A DNA stretch of 30,176 nucleotides from a virus: the IMG/VR virus record IMGVR_UViG_3300017742_002445, positions 1-30,176 of that record. One strand, 5' to 3'. Each line of letters starts with the position of its first letter. Positions within the stretch are counted from its first letter, which is position 1. The position numbers and the translations under genes were made by a program. Below, one piece after another: positions 1 to 6,202 of the stretch. The notes beneath the pieces were generated by a model. The model saw only the letters and a list, made by a program, of their open reading frames with translations. It was not told where the DNA came from and did no database searches.

Positions 1-1
1 G

Positions 2-388
2 TTAGTTGTGCGTAGTGAACTTACAAGTATGTGTTCACATCATCACCAGATTGTTAGAGGTGTTGCATACATTGGTATTATTGCTAGTGACAAACTAATT
101 GGACTAAGCAAATACACAAGGATTGCTCAGTGGTGTGCAGAACGTGGTACACTACAGGAAGAACTTGCTAATGACATTGTTAGAGAGATTCAAAAAGCAA
201 CAGGTGCAGAACACTTAGGCGTTTACATACAAGCAACACATGGATGTGTTGAAAACAGAGGTGTTAAGGCACACAGTTCGCTAACACAGACAACTGTACT
301 AAAAGGTGCATTTAAGGATGATGCAGGCACAAAGAAAGAGTTTATGGACAATATTAAACTACAACAAGAATTTGCTTGTGGAAAATAA
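2..388 (+). CDS. folE: GTP cyclohydrolase I, C-terminal part (5' end outside window)
   Basis: Catalyses GTP to 7,8-dihydroneopterin triphosphate, the first step of folate synthesis and of the 7-deazaguanine (preQ0/queuosine) pathway. The reading frame is open to the left edge, so the GTG at 8 is internal and the gene is truncated by the window. Visible family marks: the zinc/active-site CSHHH (family CEHH), the GLSKYTRI core with a Q-rich follow-up, a later THGC whose Cys is the other zinc ligand, the RGVK loop, and a TTVLKGAF segment matching the usual T-x-ALRG-F near the C-terminus. All are in family order, and the length fits the last two thirds of a roughly 190-residue enzyme. Its TAA overlaps the next ATG by one base. 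With queE 0.5 kb downstream, a 7-deazaguanine role (DNA or tRNA modification) is more likely than folate supply, but this is inference because queD is not in the window. Confidence 0.93.
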   Translation, partial: LVVRSELTSMCSHHHQIVRGVAYIGIIASDKLIGLSKYTRIAQWCAERGTLQEELANDIVREIQKATGAEHLGVYIQATHGCVENRGVKAHSSLTQTTVLKGAFKDDAGTKKEFMDNIKLQQEFACGK

Positions 389-924
389 TGGTTAGTTTAT
401 TTACAAAGAAAAGTAATTTATTAAATGATAATATAGATGATTGGTTTCATGTATATAAAAAATTTAGTGATTTAGAACCCTGTGCAGTAAAAGTTATGGA
501 TGTCAATGGCGTTCATATTGCAATGGAACATATAGACCTTTCTAATTGTGTTAACATTATAGACTACTTAACAAACTACGATACACATGTTAACAAAGTA
601 ACTTCTGAGTATTTTAGATTAATATCTAATATATTTCTTTTTCAAGATAATTATCCCTTTATATATTTTGATCTTCACAAAGAAAATATAATGGTGAATA
701 TCAATACTGGACATATTACTTTATTAGATCCAGATTCATTTTTCTTTTATAATCCTAGTACATTTTATGCACCAGGTAAAGACAAGGATATAGATTCAAT
801 GAGATATTTTGAAGTAAGATTAAAGTTCCAAAACTTTACAGCAGAAATTTTTAATTCATACTTTACTAATAGTAAAAACTGGTCAAAGCATAGAAATTTA
901 GTAGAAGAGAGAAATATAGCATGA
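388..924 (+). CDS. Miniature protein-kinase-like / aminoglycoside-phosphotransferase-like protein
   Basis: A 178-residue protein with a kinase-like signature. Near residues 93-103 there is a catalytic-loop-like YFDLHKENIMV (Asp95, Asn100 in the D-x4-N pattern). About 14 residues later comes LLDPDS (Asp114), in the position of the metal-binding DFG/DxD. Near the N-terminus AVKVM (Lys35) and a hinge-like AMEH resemble a stripped-down N-lobe. No glycine-rich loop is visible and the whole is much shorter than a standard kinase (250-300 residues). ATG 388 is chosen because it overlaps the folE stop (TAATG); the TTG at 376 lies inside folE. The stop overlaps the queE start (ATGA). The gene is strikingly AT-rich (about 20-23% GC in two 60-base stretches I counted), unlike queE, suggesting separate acquisition. 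The substrate is unknown; it could phosphorylate a small molecule or protein, or be inactive. Confidence 0.6.
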   Translation: MVSLFTKKSNLLNDNIDDWFHVYKKFSDLEPCAVKVMDVNGVHIAMEHIDLSNCVNIIDYLTNYDTHVNKVTSEYFRLISNIFLFQDNYPFIYFDLHKENIMVNINTGHITLLDPDSFFFYNPSTFYAPGKDKDIDSMRYFEVRLKFQNFTAEIFNSYFTNSKNWSKHRNLVEERNIA

Positions 925-1814
925 AGTTGAGATATTCAGAAGCGTTTTATAGCGTACAAGGCGAAGGCAAGTTCGTAGGAGTGCCTAGTGTATTCTTACG
1001 TACATTTGGGTGTAACTTCCGTTGTATGAACTTTGGTGTAGATACTAAAAAGAATCGCACAGAGTTACATGCAGAAGGACAACGATACAATCAAGAAGTA
1101 AAAGATTTGATTGATGCAAAGGTACACGAAACAACTGAGAAGTTTGAGGACCTGCCCATTATACATACAGGTTGTGATACATACGCAAGTATCTATCCTG
1201 AGTTTAAACACTTTAATAAACAAGCAGATGTAGAAGATGTAGTTGAACATCTGCTATCGCTCACTCCTAATGGTAAGTGGGTACAAGATAACGGACAAGA
1301 CGTACATCTTATCTTGACAGGCGGTGAACCGTTGTTAGCGTGGCAACGGCTTTACGTAGAGCTATTTGAACATCCACGTATGCAGGATTTAAAAAATGTT
1401 ACATTTGAAACAAACACTACACAAAACTTACACGACGAGTTTAAAAACTATCTCATCAATCAAGATAGATTTACAGTCACTTGGAGTTGTTCCCCAAAAC
1501 TTAGCGTTAGCGGAGAACCTTGGGAGACTGCTATTAAGCCTGATGTTGCTAGTGAGTATAGCAGTATTAACGGTAGTGACATGTATCTTAAGTTTGTTGT
1601 CGCTACTCAAGATGACTTTGCAGAAGTTGAAAAAGCTGTCAGTGCTTATCAAAGTGCCGGGGTACAATGTCCAGTATATCTTATGCCGTTGGGCGGACGC
1701 AGTGAAGAATACGCCCTCAATGTTAAAGACGTGGCAGAAGCGTGTATGGAAAAAGGATGGCGATTTACGCCCAGACTCCACATATCCTTATTCGGAAATG
1801 CGTGGGGCACTTGA
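921..1814 (+). CDS. queE: 7-carboxy-7-deazaguanine synthase, phage type (radical SAM)
   Basis: Radical SAM enzyme that rearranges 6-carboxy-tetrahydropterin to 7-carboxy-7-deazaguanine, the third step from GTP to preQ0. The N-terminus has the family opening EAFYSVQGEG then VPSVFLR, and there is a TGGEP SAM-binding motif at 133-137, an SPKLS segment at 191-195 and a C-terminal PRLH...FGNAWG. The cluster motif is unusual: Cys31 and Cys35 are in the C-x3-C spacing, but the expected third Cys is Phe38. An insert follows (about residues 40-95) carrying Cys85 in a TGCD context, which may provide the third ligand. At 297 residues it is longer than many bacterial QueE (about 210-250), owing to this insert. 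It is translationally coupled to the kinase-like gene upstream. Together with folE it indicates a phage 7-deazaguanine pathway, whose product may modify phage DNA or host tRNA. Confidence 0.9.
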   Translation: MKLRYSEAFYSVQGEGKFVGVPSVFLRTFGCNFRCMNFGVDTKKNRTELHAEGQRYNQEVKDLIDAKVHETTEKFEDLPIIHTGCDTYASIYPEFKHFNKQADVEDVVEHLLSLTPNGKWVQDNGQDVHLILTGGEPLLAWQRLYVELFEHPRMQDLKNVTFETNTTQNLHDEFKNYLINQDRFTVTWSCSPKLSVSGEPWETAIKPDVASEYSSINGSDMYLKFVVATQDDFAEVEKAVSAYQSAGVQCPVYLMPLGGRSEEYALNVKDVAEACMEKGWRFTPRLHISLFGNAWGT

Positions 1815-1908
1815 TCAAGTGCAAAAAGAAAGACTCGAAAAGGCAATGAAGGCTCCAATTAACAAGCCTATGAGTCCAGAAGAAATGAGACAAAAAGGAT
1901 TAATATGA
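1798..1908 (+). CDS. Small 36-residue hypothetical protein coupled to queE
   Basis: A short frame whose ATG lies inside the last codons of queE in another frame and whose TGA overlaps the next gene's ATG (ATGA at 1905). This double overlap is the arrangement used throughout the window, and the frame fills what would otherwise be a 90-base gap in a tightly packed operon. The product is charged and probably helical (Lys/Glu-rich, with a PMSPEEMRQ segment), with no signal peptide or membrane segment. No family recognised. The frame stays open further upstream inside queE, but that part is a shadow. A strong ribosome binding site is not visible, so it may depend on coupling to queE translation. 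Confidence 0.5.
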   Translation: MRGALDQVQKERLEKAMKAPINKPMSPEEMRQKGLI

Positions 1909-2297
1909 AAAACTTTTTAAAAAGACTAACAGGATTAGATAAAGTAGAAGCGGCAAAAGCACATGTTGAAGCTGAAAAGATGGCTCTTTTAGAAAAGAAA
2001 GATCCAAAAGAATATCACACAAGACGCAAAGAACCTTGGGTTAATGTACTTGATGTTAAAGTTAATCAAGATAATGTAAGAAATGGTTTCTTTGAACTTG
2101 ACTGGAATCAATACTTTATTACGCAGCTTATTCAAGCAGGATATGGTGTTGATAACGATCCAGAAGAAGAAATTGTTGATAGATGGTTTCGTGATATCGT
2201 ATACAATATGCTAGAAGACGAAGGACTTGACACTAATCGTGGAGCAGGTTATATAAACGTTACTCCTATCGACAAAGGCAAAAGTGAAGTATCATAG
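1905..2297 (+). CDS. Conserved-looking phage hypothetical protein (130 aa)
   Basis: A 130-residue soluble protein with a basic amphipathic N-terminus (FLKRLTGLDKVEAAKAH), an acidic middle (DNDPEEEIVDRWF) and a Trp-containing central section (ELDWNQYFITQL). No catalytic motif, signal peptide or membrane helix. The start is the ATG overlapping the TGA of the 36-residue frame. It is the last gene before the sigma70 promoter at 2301, so it probably belongs to the folE-queE transcript. I have the impression that similar proteins occur in marine T4-like phages but cannot name a family. Confidence 0.75.
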   Translation: MKNFLKRLTGLDKVEAAKAHVEAEKMALLEKKDPKEYHTRRKEPWVNVLDVKVNQDNVRNGFFELDWNQYFITQLIQAGYGVDNDPEEEIVDRWFRDIVYNMLEDEGLDTNRGAGYINVTPIDKGKSEVS

Positions 2298-2300
2298 TGC

Positions 2301-2330
2301 TTGACACAAGCCAGATCTGGTGCTATAATA
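2301..2330 (+). promoter_or_regulatory. Consensus sigma70 promoter with extended -10, upstream of the 5' nuclease
   Basis: TTGACA (2301-2306), a 17-base spacer and TATAAT (2324-2329), both perfect to consensus. A TGC just before the -10 makes it an extended -10 promoter. It starts 4 bases after the stop of the previous gene, and the transcript would begin about 20 bases before the nuclease ATG. The leader carries an AAAGGCAAA stretch also seen after the two other sigma70 promoters in the window. Such a promoter is read by host RNA polymerase without phage factors, implying early or middle expression. Confidence 0.9.
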
Positions 2331-2358
2331 GTACTATAAATTACACAAAGGCAAACTA

Positions 2359-3354
2359 ATGGCAACTTATATTCTAGTAGACACTGCTAACACTTTCTTT
2401 CGTGCAAGGCATGTAGTACGTGGTGATATTGACACTAAGGTCGGTATGGCACTGCATATTACACTCAACAGTGTTAAAAAGGCATGGCAAGACTTTGATG
2501 CTAGTCATGTTGTATTTTGTTTAGAAGGACGCAGTTGGCGCAAGGATTATTACGAACCTTACAAGCGCAATAGGCAAGTAGCACGTGATGCATTATCTCC
2601 GCGTGAAGCTGAAGAAGATAAACTGTTTTGGGAAATCTTTGACGAGTTTAAAGATTTTGTAAATAACAAGACTAACTGTACTGTTATGCGGCATCCACAA
2701 CTAGAAGCAGATGATCTCATTGCTGGCTGGGTGCAATCACATCCTAATGACAATCATGTTATTATTAGTACCGACGGTGACTTTGCACAACTTATTGCTC
2801 CTAATTGTAAACAATACAACGGTGTTAGTAACACTACAATTACGCACGAAGGCTACTTTGACGACAAAGGCGCACCTATTATAGACAAAAAAACAAAAGA
2901 CATAAAGCCTGCGCCTGAGCCTGACTTTATGTTGTTTGAGAAATGTATGCGTGGCGATACTAGTGACAATGTGTTTAGTGCATATCCTGGTGTACGAAAA
3001 AAAGGCACTAAGAACAAAGTAGGTCTTATCGAAGCGTTTGCAGATAAACAAAACAAAGGCTATAATTGGAACAATATGATGTTACAGCGTTGGGTAGATC
3101 ATGAGGGTACAGAACATCGTGTACTAGATGACTATCAGCGTAATGTTGTGCTATGTGACTTAACTGCACAACCCAGCGAGATTAGAGAGATAATTAATAA
3201 CACTATAGCAGAAGCAACAACTAATCCGAAAGATATCAAACAAGTAGGATTACGATTAATTAAATTTTGTGCTAAATGGGATATGCAACGTATTGCAGAT
3301 AACGCTCAGCACTATTCAGAAGCATTACAAGCGAGGTATATAAATGACTATTAA
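2359..3354 (+). CDS. 5'-3' exonuclease / flap endonuclease of the T4 RNase H type
   Basis: Removes RNA primers and 5' flaps during phage DNA replication. The 331 residues follow the FEN/5'-nuclease plan: an N-terminal metal-binding VDTAN, then EADDLIAGW with a metal-site acidic cluster, STDGDFAQL, and RGDTSDNV leading into the helix-hairpin-helix-like AYPGVRKKG segment. Length and motif spacing match T4 Rnh (305 residues) with a slightly longer C-terminus. The ATG follows an AAAGG stretch and lies directly downstream of the sigma70 promoter at 2301. The end overlaps the next gene by 11 bases. It is a standard replication enzyme for this phage group; the gene name rnh is used in T4 but I leave the symbol blank because the distinction from other phage 5' nucleases cannot be made here. 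Confidence 0.92.
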   Translation: MATYILVDTANTFFRARHVVRGDIDTKVGMALHITLNSVKKAWQDFDASHVVFCLEGRSWRKDYYEPYKRNRQVARDALSPREAEEDKLFWEIFDEFKDFVNNKTNCTVMRHPQLEADDLIAGWVQSHPNDNHVIISTDGDFAQLIAPNCKQYNGVSNTTITHEGYFDDKGAPIIDKKTKDIKPAPEPDFMLFEKCMRGDTSDNVFSAYPGVRKKGTKNKVGLIEAFADKQNKGYNWNNMMLQRWVDHEGTEHRVLDDYQRNVVLCDLTAQPSEIREIINNTIAEATTNPKDIKQVGLRLIKFCAKWDMQRIADNAQHYSEALQARYINDY

Positions 3355-3820
3355 TGCCAAACCTGTCTTAAAAGACAAATTTTGGATTATAGAACAAGAT
3401 AATCAAAGAGTAGGTACTCTTTCATGGAACGACGATCGTTACATTTTTTCTAGTAGTGTAGAAACTTGTTTCTTTGACAACACTAAACAAATGAAGAAAA
3501 AATTTGGGACAGATGTTGTATTTGTAAATAACACAAATATTATTGAAGAACAGCTACCTAAAGAAAATAACATACACGGTTTTCCAACAAGTGTTTCTCC
3601 GCATAATTCAATGTATGATGTTAAACGCAAATTACCGTTGTTTACAAAAAGTTTTAAAAGTAAAAGTATGTATTGCGCAGGTTATTATGTAATACAATTT
3701 GAAAAGGGTTGGGTCAAAAGTTTTTGTCCAAAGTTAATTACTGTTGAACGTTACAATACACATGGTCCTTTTAAAACTGAATTAGAAATGCGTCAGGAGT
3801 TAAGTCGTGTCAACAAATGA
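3344..3820 (+). CDS. Hypothetical phage protein (158 aa)
   Basis: A 158-residue protein beginning 11 bases before the end of the 5' nuclease gene and ending 14 bases inside the next one. The N-terminal half reads as a beta-rich fold (FWIIEQDNQRVGTLSWNDDRYIF), followed by a short linker, and a C-terminal section with several aromatic residues (YCAGYYVIQFEKGW). No catalytic motif or membrane segment is visible. It shares the transcript with the nuclease. I think similar proteins accompany RNase H in marine T4-like phages, but I do not know a function. Confidence 0.72.
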   Translation: MTINAKPVLKDKFWIIEQDNQRVGTLSWNDDRYIFSSSVETCFFDNTKQMKKKFGTDVVFVNNTNIIEEQLPKENNIHGFPTSVSPHNSMYDVKRKLPLFTKSFKSKSMYCAGYYVIQFEKGWVKSFCPKLITVERYNTHGPFKTELEMRQELSRVNK

Positions 3821-4046
3821 ACCACTGAACACTATTCCAATTCAACAGTTTATACAAGTTGTTAAATCTGCTGAAAATAGCAGATCTAACGAAGTAAGAA
3901 TTGATATCAATACTGCAAAAAATCTTGCATTTACTTTAGGAATTGTAATGTCAAGATTGAACGGCGATCTAGAAAAGTTATTACAACGTAATACTAATTC
4001 ACAAGAATCTATTCAAATTAATATGGATGGCGGAAGTAATTTTTAA
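3807..4046 (+). CDS. Small hypothetical phage protein (79 aa, GTG start)
   Basis: A 79-residue soluble protein. The start is GTG at 3807, supported by an AGGAG ribosome binding site 7 bases upstream; the ATG at 3817 is in another frame. The middle (EVRIDINTAKNLAFTLGIV followed by a leucine-rich helix) suggests a small alpha/beta fold, with a polar Gln/Asn-rich tail. No known motif. It ends the transcript before the late-type promoter at 4063. Confidence 0.68.
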   Translation: MSTNEPLNTIPIQQFIQVVKSAENSRSNEVRIDINTAKNLAFTLGIVMSRLNGDLEKLLQRNTNSQESIQINMDGGSNF

Positions 4047-4047
4047 A

Positions 4048-4077
4048 CTACGTACATAAAAGGATAAATATACGTAG
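4048..4077. repeat. Short inverted repeat around the late promoter box
   Basis: CTACGTA at 4048-4054 is the exact reverse complement of TACGTAG at 4071-4077. The 16 bases between them contain the GATAAATA late promoter box. A further ATTACGTATAT follows just before the next start codon. The arms are short and not followed by a T-tract, so this does not look like a rho-independent terminator. It could be an operator or chance. Confidence 0.45.
4063..4070 (+). promoter_or_regulatory. T4-type late promoter box (GATAAATA)
   Basis: Matches the NATAAATA late -10 box of T4-like phages, which is read by host polymerase with the phage late sigma (gp55 type). It lies 26 bases before the ATG at 4096, in the only real gap in this stretch, and no -35 element is needed for this class. 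The same box recurs upstream of 11386, 13340, 20483 and 25869. Confidence 0.62.
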
Positions 4078-4095
4078 TTAATAAGGATTACGTAT

Positions 4096-4383
4096 ATGAG
4101 TAGACCAAAGCCAAACATACTTTTAGAAAAAGTAAATAATAAAACATACAGAAGCGAACAAATACTTGCTGCAGAAGCTATTTGGGCTGTATTCCACCAA
4201 GATAAACCATTTAATTTAAAAAGCTCAAATGCTCTTACTAATTACCCTGGTCCTAAATATAAAAAAACTAGTTTTTCTAATCCTGGCCATGCACATAATT
4301 TAGCAAAAAAACTTAATGATATGTTCAACTGCAAAGACTTTACTGTAGTTAAACTTACACAAGGTGAAAAAGTTACAGAATGA
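4096..4383 (+). CDS. Conserved-looking phage hypothetical protein (95 aa)
   Basis: A 95-residue soluble protein with a Tyr/Lys/Asn-rich sequence and the phrases LLEKVNNKTYRSEQILAAE, IWAVFHQDKPFNLKS and NPGHAHNLAKKLN. I recall similar small proteins from marine T4-like phages but no function is known to me. It follows a late-type promoter box and an ATAAGGA ribosome binding site, so it is probably the first gene of the transcript that continues into the amidinotransferase cassette. Its stop overlaps the next start (ATGA). Confidence 0.75.
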   Translation: MSRPKPNILLEKVNNKTYRSEQILAAEAIWAVFHQDKPFNLKSSNALTNYPGPKYKKTSFSNPGHAHNLAKKLNDMFNCKDFTVVKLTQGEKVTE

Positions 4384-4769
4384 ATAAAGAGGCTTACACT
4401 AAGATATTCCTTAAAGAAAAAGGAATGGCAATGAGCGAAGCCAATATCAAACAGTACATGCCTTTGTGGTGGAGAAATATACGTAATAAGGAAAAAGGCG
4501 GACTACGTTTAACTGAAGATGGTTTTGACCTACTTTCAGAAATAGGTATAGAATTATACGATATTCCTTATCCTAAAGATATGCCACTTACAACACAAGT
4601 TATAATATTTTTAGATCAATTTATTGATTGTCCCTACTATTTTACAAATAGAAGTATTTTTGTAACAAGCGAAAAGAAAGCAGTCGAACTTACTCTTTTT
4701 AGTGGCGATTTGCGCAAATACGGTATTACAAAAGCTATGAATCGTGACGAAAAAAATGCCAACGAATGA
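4380..4769 (+). CDS. Hypothetical phage protein (129 aa)
   Basis: A 129-residue protein starting at the ATG that overlaps the previous stop. It contains a basic segment (LWWRNIRNKEKGG), a segment resembling a small winged-helix-like alpha/beta unit (LRLTEDGFDLLSEIGIELYDI) and a C-terminal ITKAMNRDEKN. Proteins with this general text (growth through a helix, then L-T-x-x-G) occur in cyanophages and other marine T4-like phages, where they are annotated as hypothetical. No active-site motif or membrane helix seen. It overlaps the next gene by 14 bases. Confidence 0.73.
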   Translation: MNKEAYTKIFLKEKGMAMSEANIKQYMPLWWRNIRNKEKGGLRLTEDGFDLLSEIGIELYDIPYPKDMPLTTQVIIFLDQFIDCPYYFTNRSIFVTSEKKAVELTLFSGDLRKYGITKAMNRDEKNANE

Positions 4770-5718
4770 ATGGAATCAACTTAAAAAGGTTATTGTAGGA
4801 ATAGCAGATAATGCAAAAGTTTCTGCTATAGATAAAAGTGTGCGTACAGTTAATTACGCACATTTAGATGATGTAAGTAATATTCAAATTGGTATATATC
4901 CACAACAAGTAATAGACGAAGCAAACGAAGATTTAAATATATTCGTAGACTTTCTTAAAAAAGAAAATATAGAAGTATTAAGACCAAACGCAACAGATTG
5001 TGCTTATTACAACTATTGTCCTAGAGACAGTGTGTTTATACACGGAAATAGAACTATTGCAACTCCGATGCCTATACGTGCAAGAAGTAATGAATGGAAA
5101 GCATTTGAACACCATTTACACAATCCAATAGATTTATCAAGTTTAATGCCTGATAGTTTATATAATTTAGACTGTATTGGCAATAAAGATGTATTAGCAC
5201 TAAATGAAACTTGTCCTGCATTTGATGCAGCTAATATAATACGTGCGGATGATCATATACTATACCTCGTAAGCAATAGTGGAAACAAACTAGGAGCACA
5301 AATTTTACAAGATACACTTCCTACAGCAAGTGTACATATCTTAGAAGGAGTGTACTCATACATGCACATAGACAGCACTGTAGCGTTTCTAAGAGAGGGG
5401 TTAATGCTACTTAACCCTAGTAGAATAAAAGACGTTAACGTGCTTCCTGCACCGTTTAATAAGTGGGATTACATTATGTGTCCAGAGCCAACAGATATAG
5501 GCTACTATGGCGATTATAATAATGCTAGTACATGGATCAATATGAATTTGTTAAGCATAAATCCTAACTTAATAGTTTTAGAAGAAAATCAACATAGTTT
5601 AAGAAAAGAATTAGAAAAATACAATATAGAGTGTGCTATGTTGCCAACTAGGCATCAGCGTACTTTAGGTGGTGGATTTCATTGTGTAACATTGGATATC
5701 GAACGTGCAGTGGACTAG
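4756..5718 (+). CDS. Amidinotransferase (arginine:amine guanidino-transferase family)
   Basis: Transfers an amidino group, normally from arginine, to an amine acceptor (glycine in AGAT, inosamine-phosphate in StrB-type enzymes). The 320 residues carry the superfamily's active-site plan: CPRDSV near 88-93, FDAAN with Asp157, MHIDSTVAFL with His204, and C-terminal GGGFHCVTLD with the nucleophile Cys310. I start at ATG 4756, since family members begin just before the NEW...LK-VIVG segment; the GTG at 4744 would only add four residues. It overlaps the genes on both sides and is coupled to the downstream 2OG oxygenase-like and glycosyltransferase-like genes. The acceptor cannot be read from the sequence; an amino sugar or amino acid is plausible given the neighbours. 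Active-site residues look intact. Confidence 0.85.
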   Translation: MPTNEWNQLKKVIVGIADNAKVSAIDKSVRTVNYAHLDDVSNIQIGIYPQQVIDEANEDLNIFVDFLKKENIEVLRPNATDCAYYNYCPRDSVFIHGNRTIATPMPIRARSNEWKAFEHHLHNPIDLSSLMPDSLYNLDCIGNKDVLALNETCPAFDAANIIRADDHILYLVSNSGNKLGAQILQDTLPTASVHILEGVYSYMHIDSTVAFLREGLMLLNPSRIKDVNVLPAPFNKWDYIMCPEPTDIGYYGDYNNASTWINMNLLSINPNLIVLEENQHSLRKELEKYNIECAMLPTRHQRTLGGGFHCVTLDIERAVD

Positions 5719-6202
5719 TGGAAATGTATACCCGATATGGGACGATAGTTACAAAAATTATAACTTTGTGAAGCAACCTATTTCGCAAGACGAAATAAAT
5801 TTATGGCGTTCACAAGGGTATGATCACAAAAGTTTTAGTGGCACAATGTATGGTGGTAAAAATGTTATGCCAGCTTGGATACACAAAGTTTCAGATATAC
5901 TAAACTTACAAAAAAGTGGCCACGTAATTTATCGTATGGACACTAATGATATTATGCCTACACATTCAGACCACTATAATACATACTGCAAAGTCTTTAA
6001 TGTAGAATATAACGATGTATATCGTGCAATAGTCTTTTTAGAAGACTGGAGGCCTGGGCACTATTTTGAAATAGATAATACAGGATGTACAAATTGGAAG
6101 GCAGGAGATTACTATTTATGGAAGGGGGATGTAGTACATGCCGCAAGTAATATAGGAATTGATCCTAGGTATACGCTACAAATAACAGGAACTATATTAT
6201 GA
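5705..6202 (+). CDS. 2-oxoglutarate/Fe(II)-dependent oxygenase-like protein
   Basis: A 165-residue protein with the iron facial triad of the double-stranded beta-helix oxygenases: HSD at 87-89 (H-x-D), His145 in GDVVHAAS, and Arg155 in RYTLQITG, placed to bind 2-oxoglutarate. The spacing (about 56 residues from HxD to distal His, then 10 to Arg) is typical of compact 2OG oxygenases. GTG 5705 is the only start that keeps the conserved-looking N-terminal segment (GNVYPIWDDSY); it overlaps the amidinotransferase end by 14 bases. It ends with an ATGA overlap to the next gene. Likely an oxidative tailoring enzyme acting with the amidinotransferase. Substrate unknown; prolyl-hydroxylase-like activity cannot be excluded. 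Confidence 0.75.
   Translation: MQWTSGNVYPIWDDSYKNYNFVKQPISQDEINLWRSQGYDHKSFSGTMYGGKNVMPAWIHKVSDILNLQKSGHVIYRMDTNDIMPTHSDHYNTYCKVFNVEYNDVYRAIVFLEDWRPGHYFEIDNTGCTNWKAGDYYLWKGDVVHAASNIGIDPRYTLQITGTIL

Noticed and set aside
1396-1908. 170-residue + strand frame overlapping queE
   Set aside because: Most of it is a shadow of queE in another frame; only the last 36 codons fall outside queE and have a coupled start and stop.
2737-3056. - strand frames of 104 and 67 residues antisense to the 5' nuclease
   Set aside because: Low-complexity shadow of a gene with complete family motifs.
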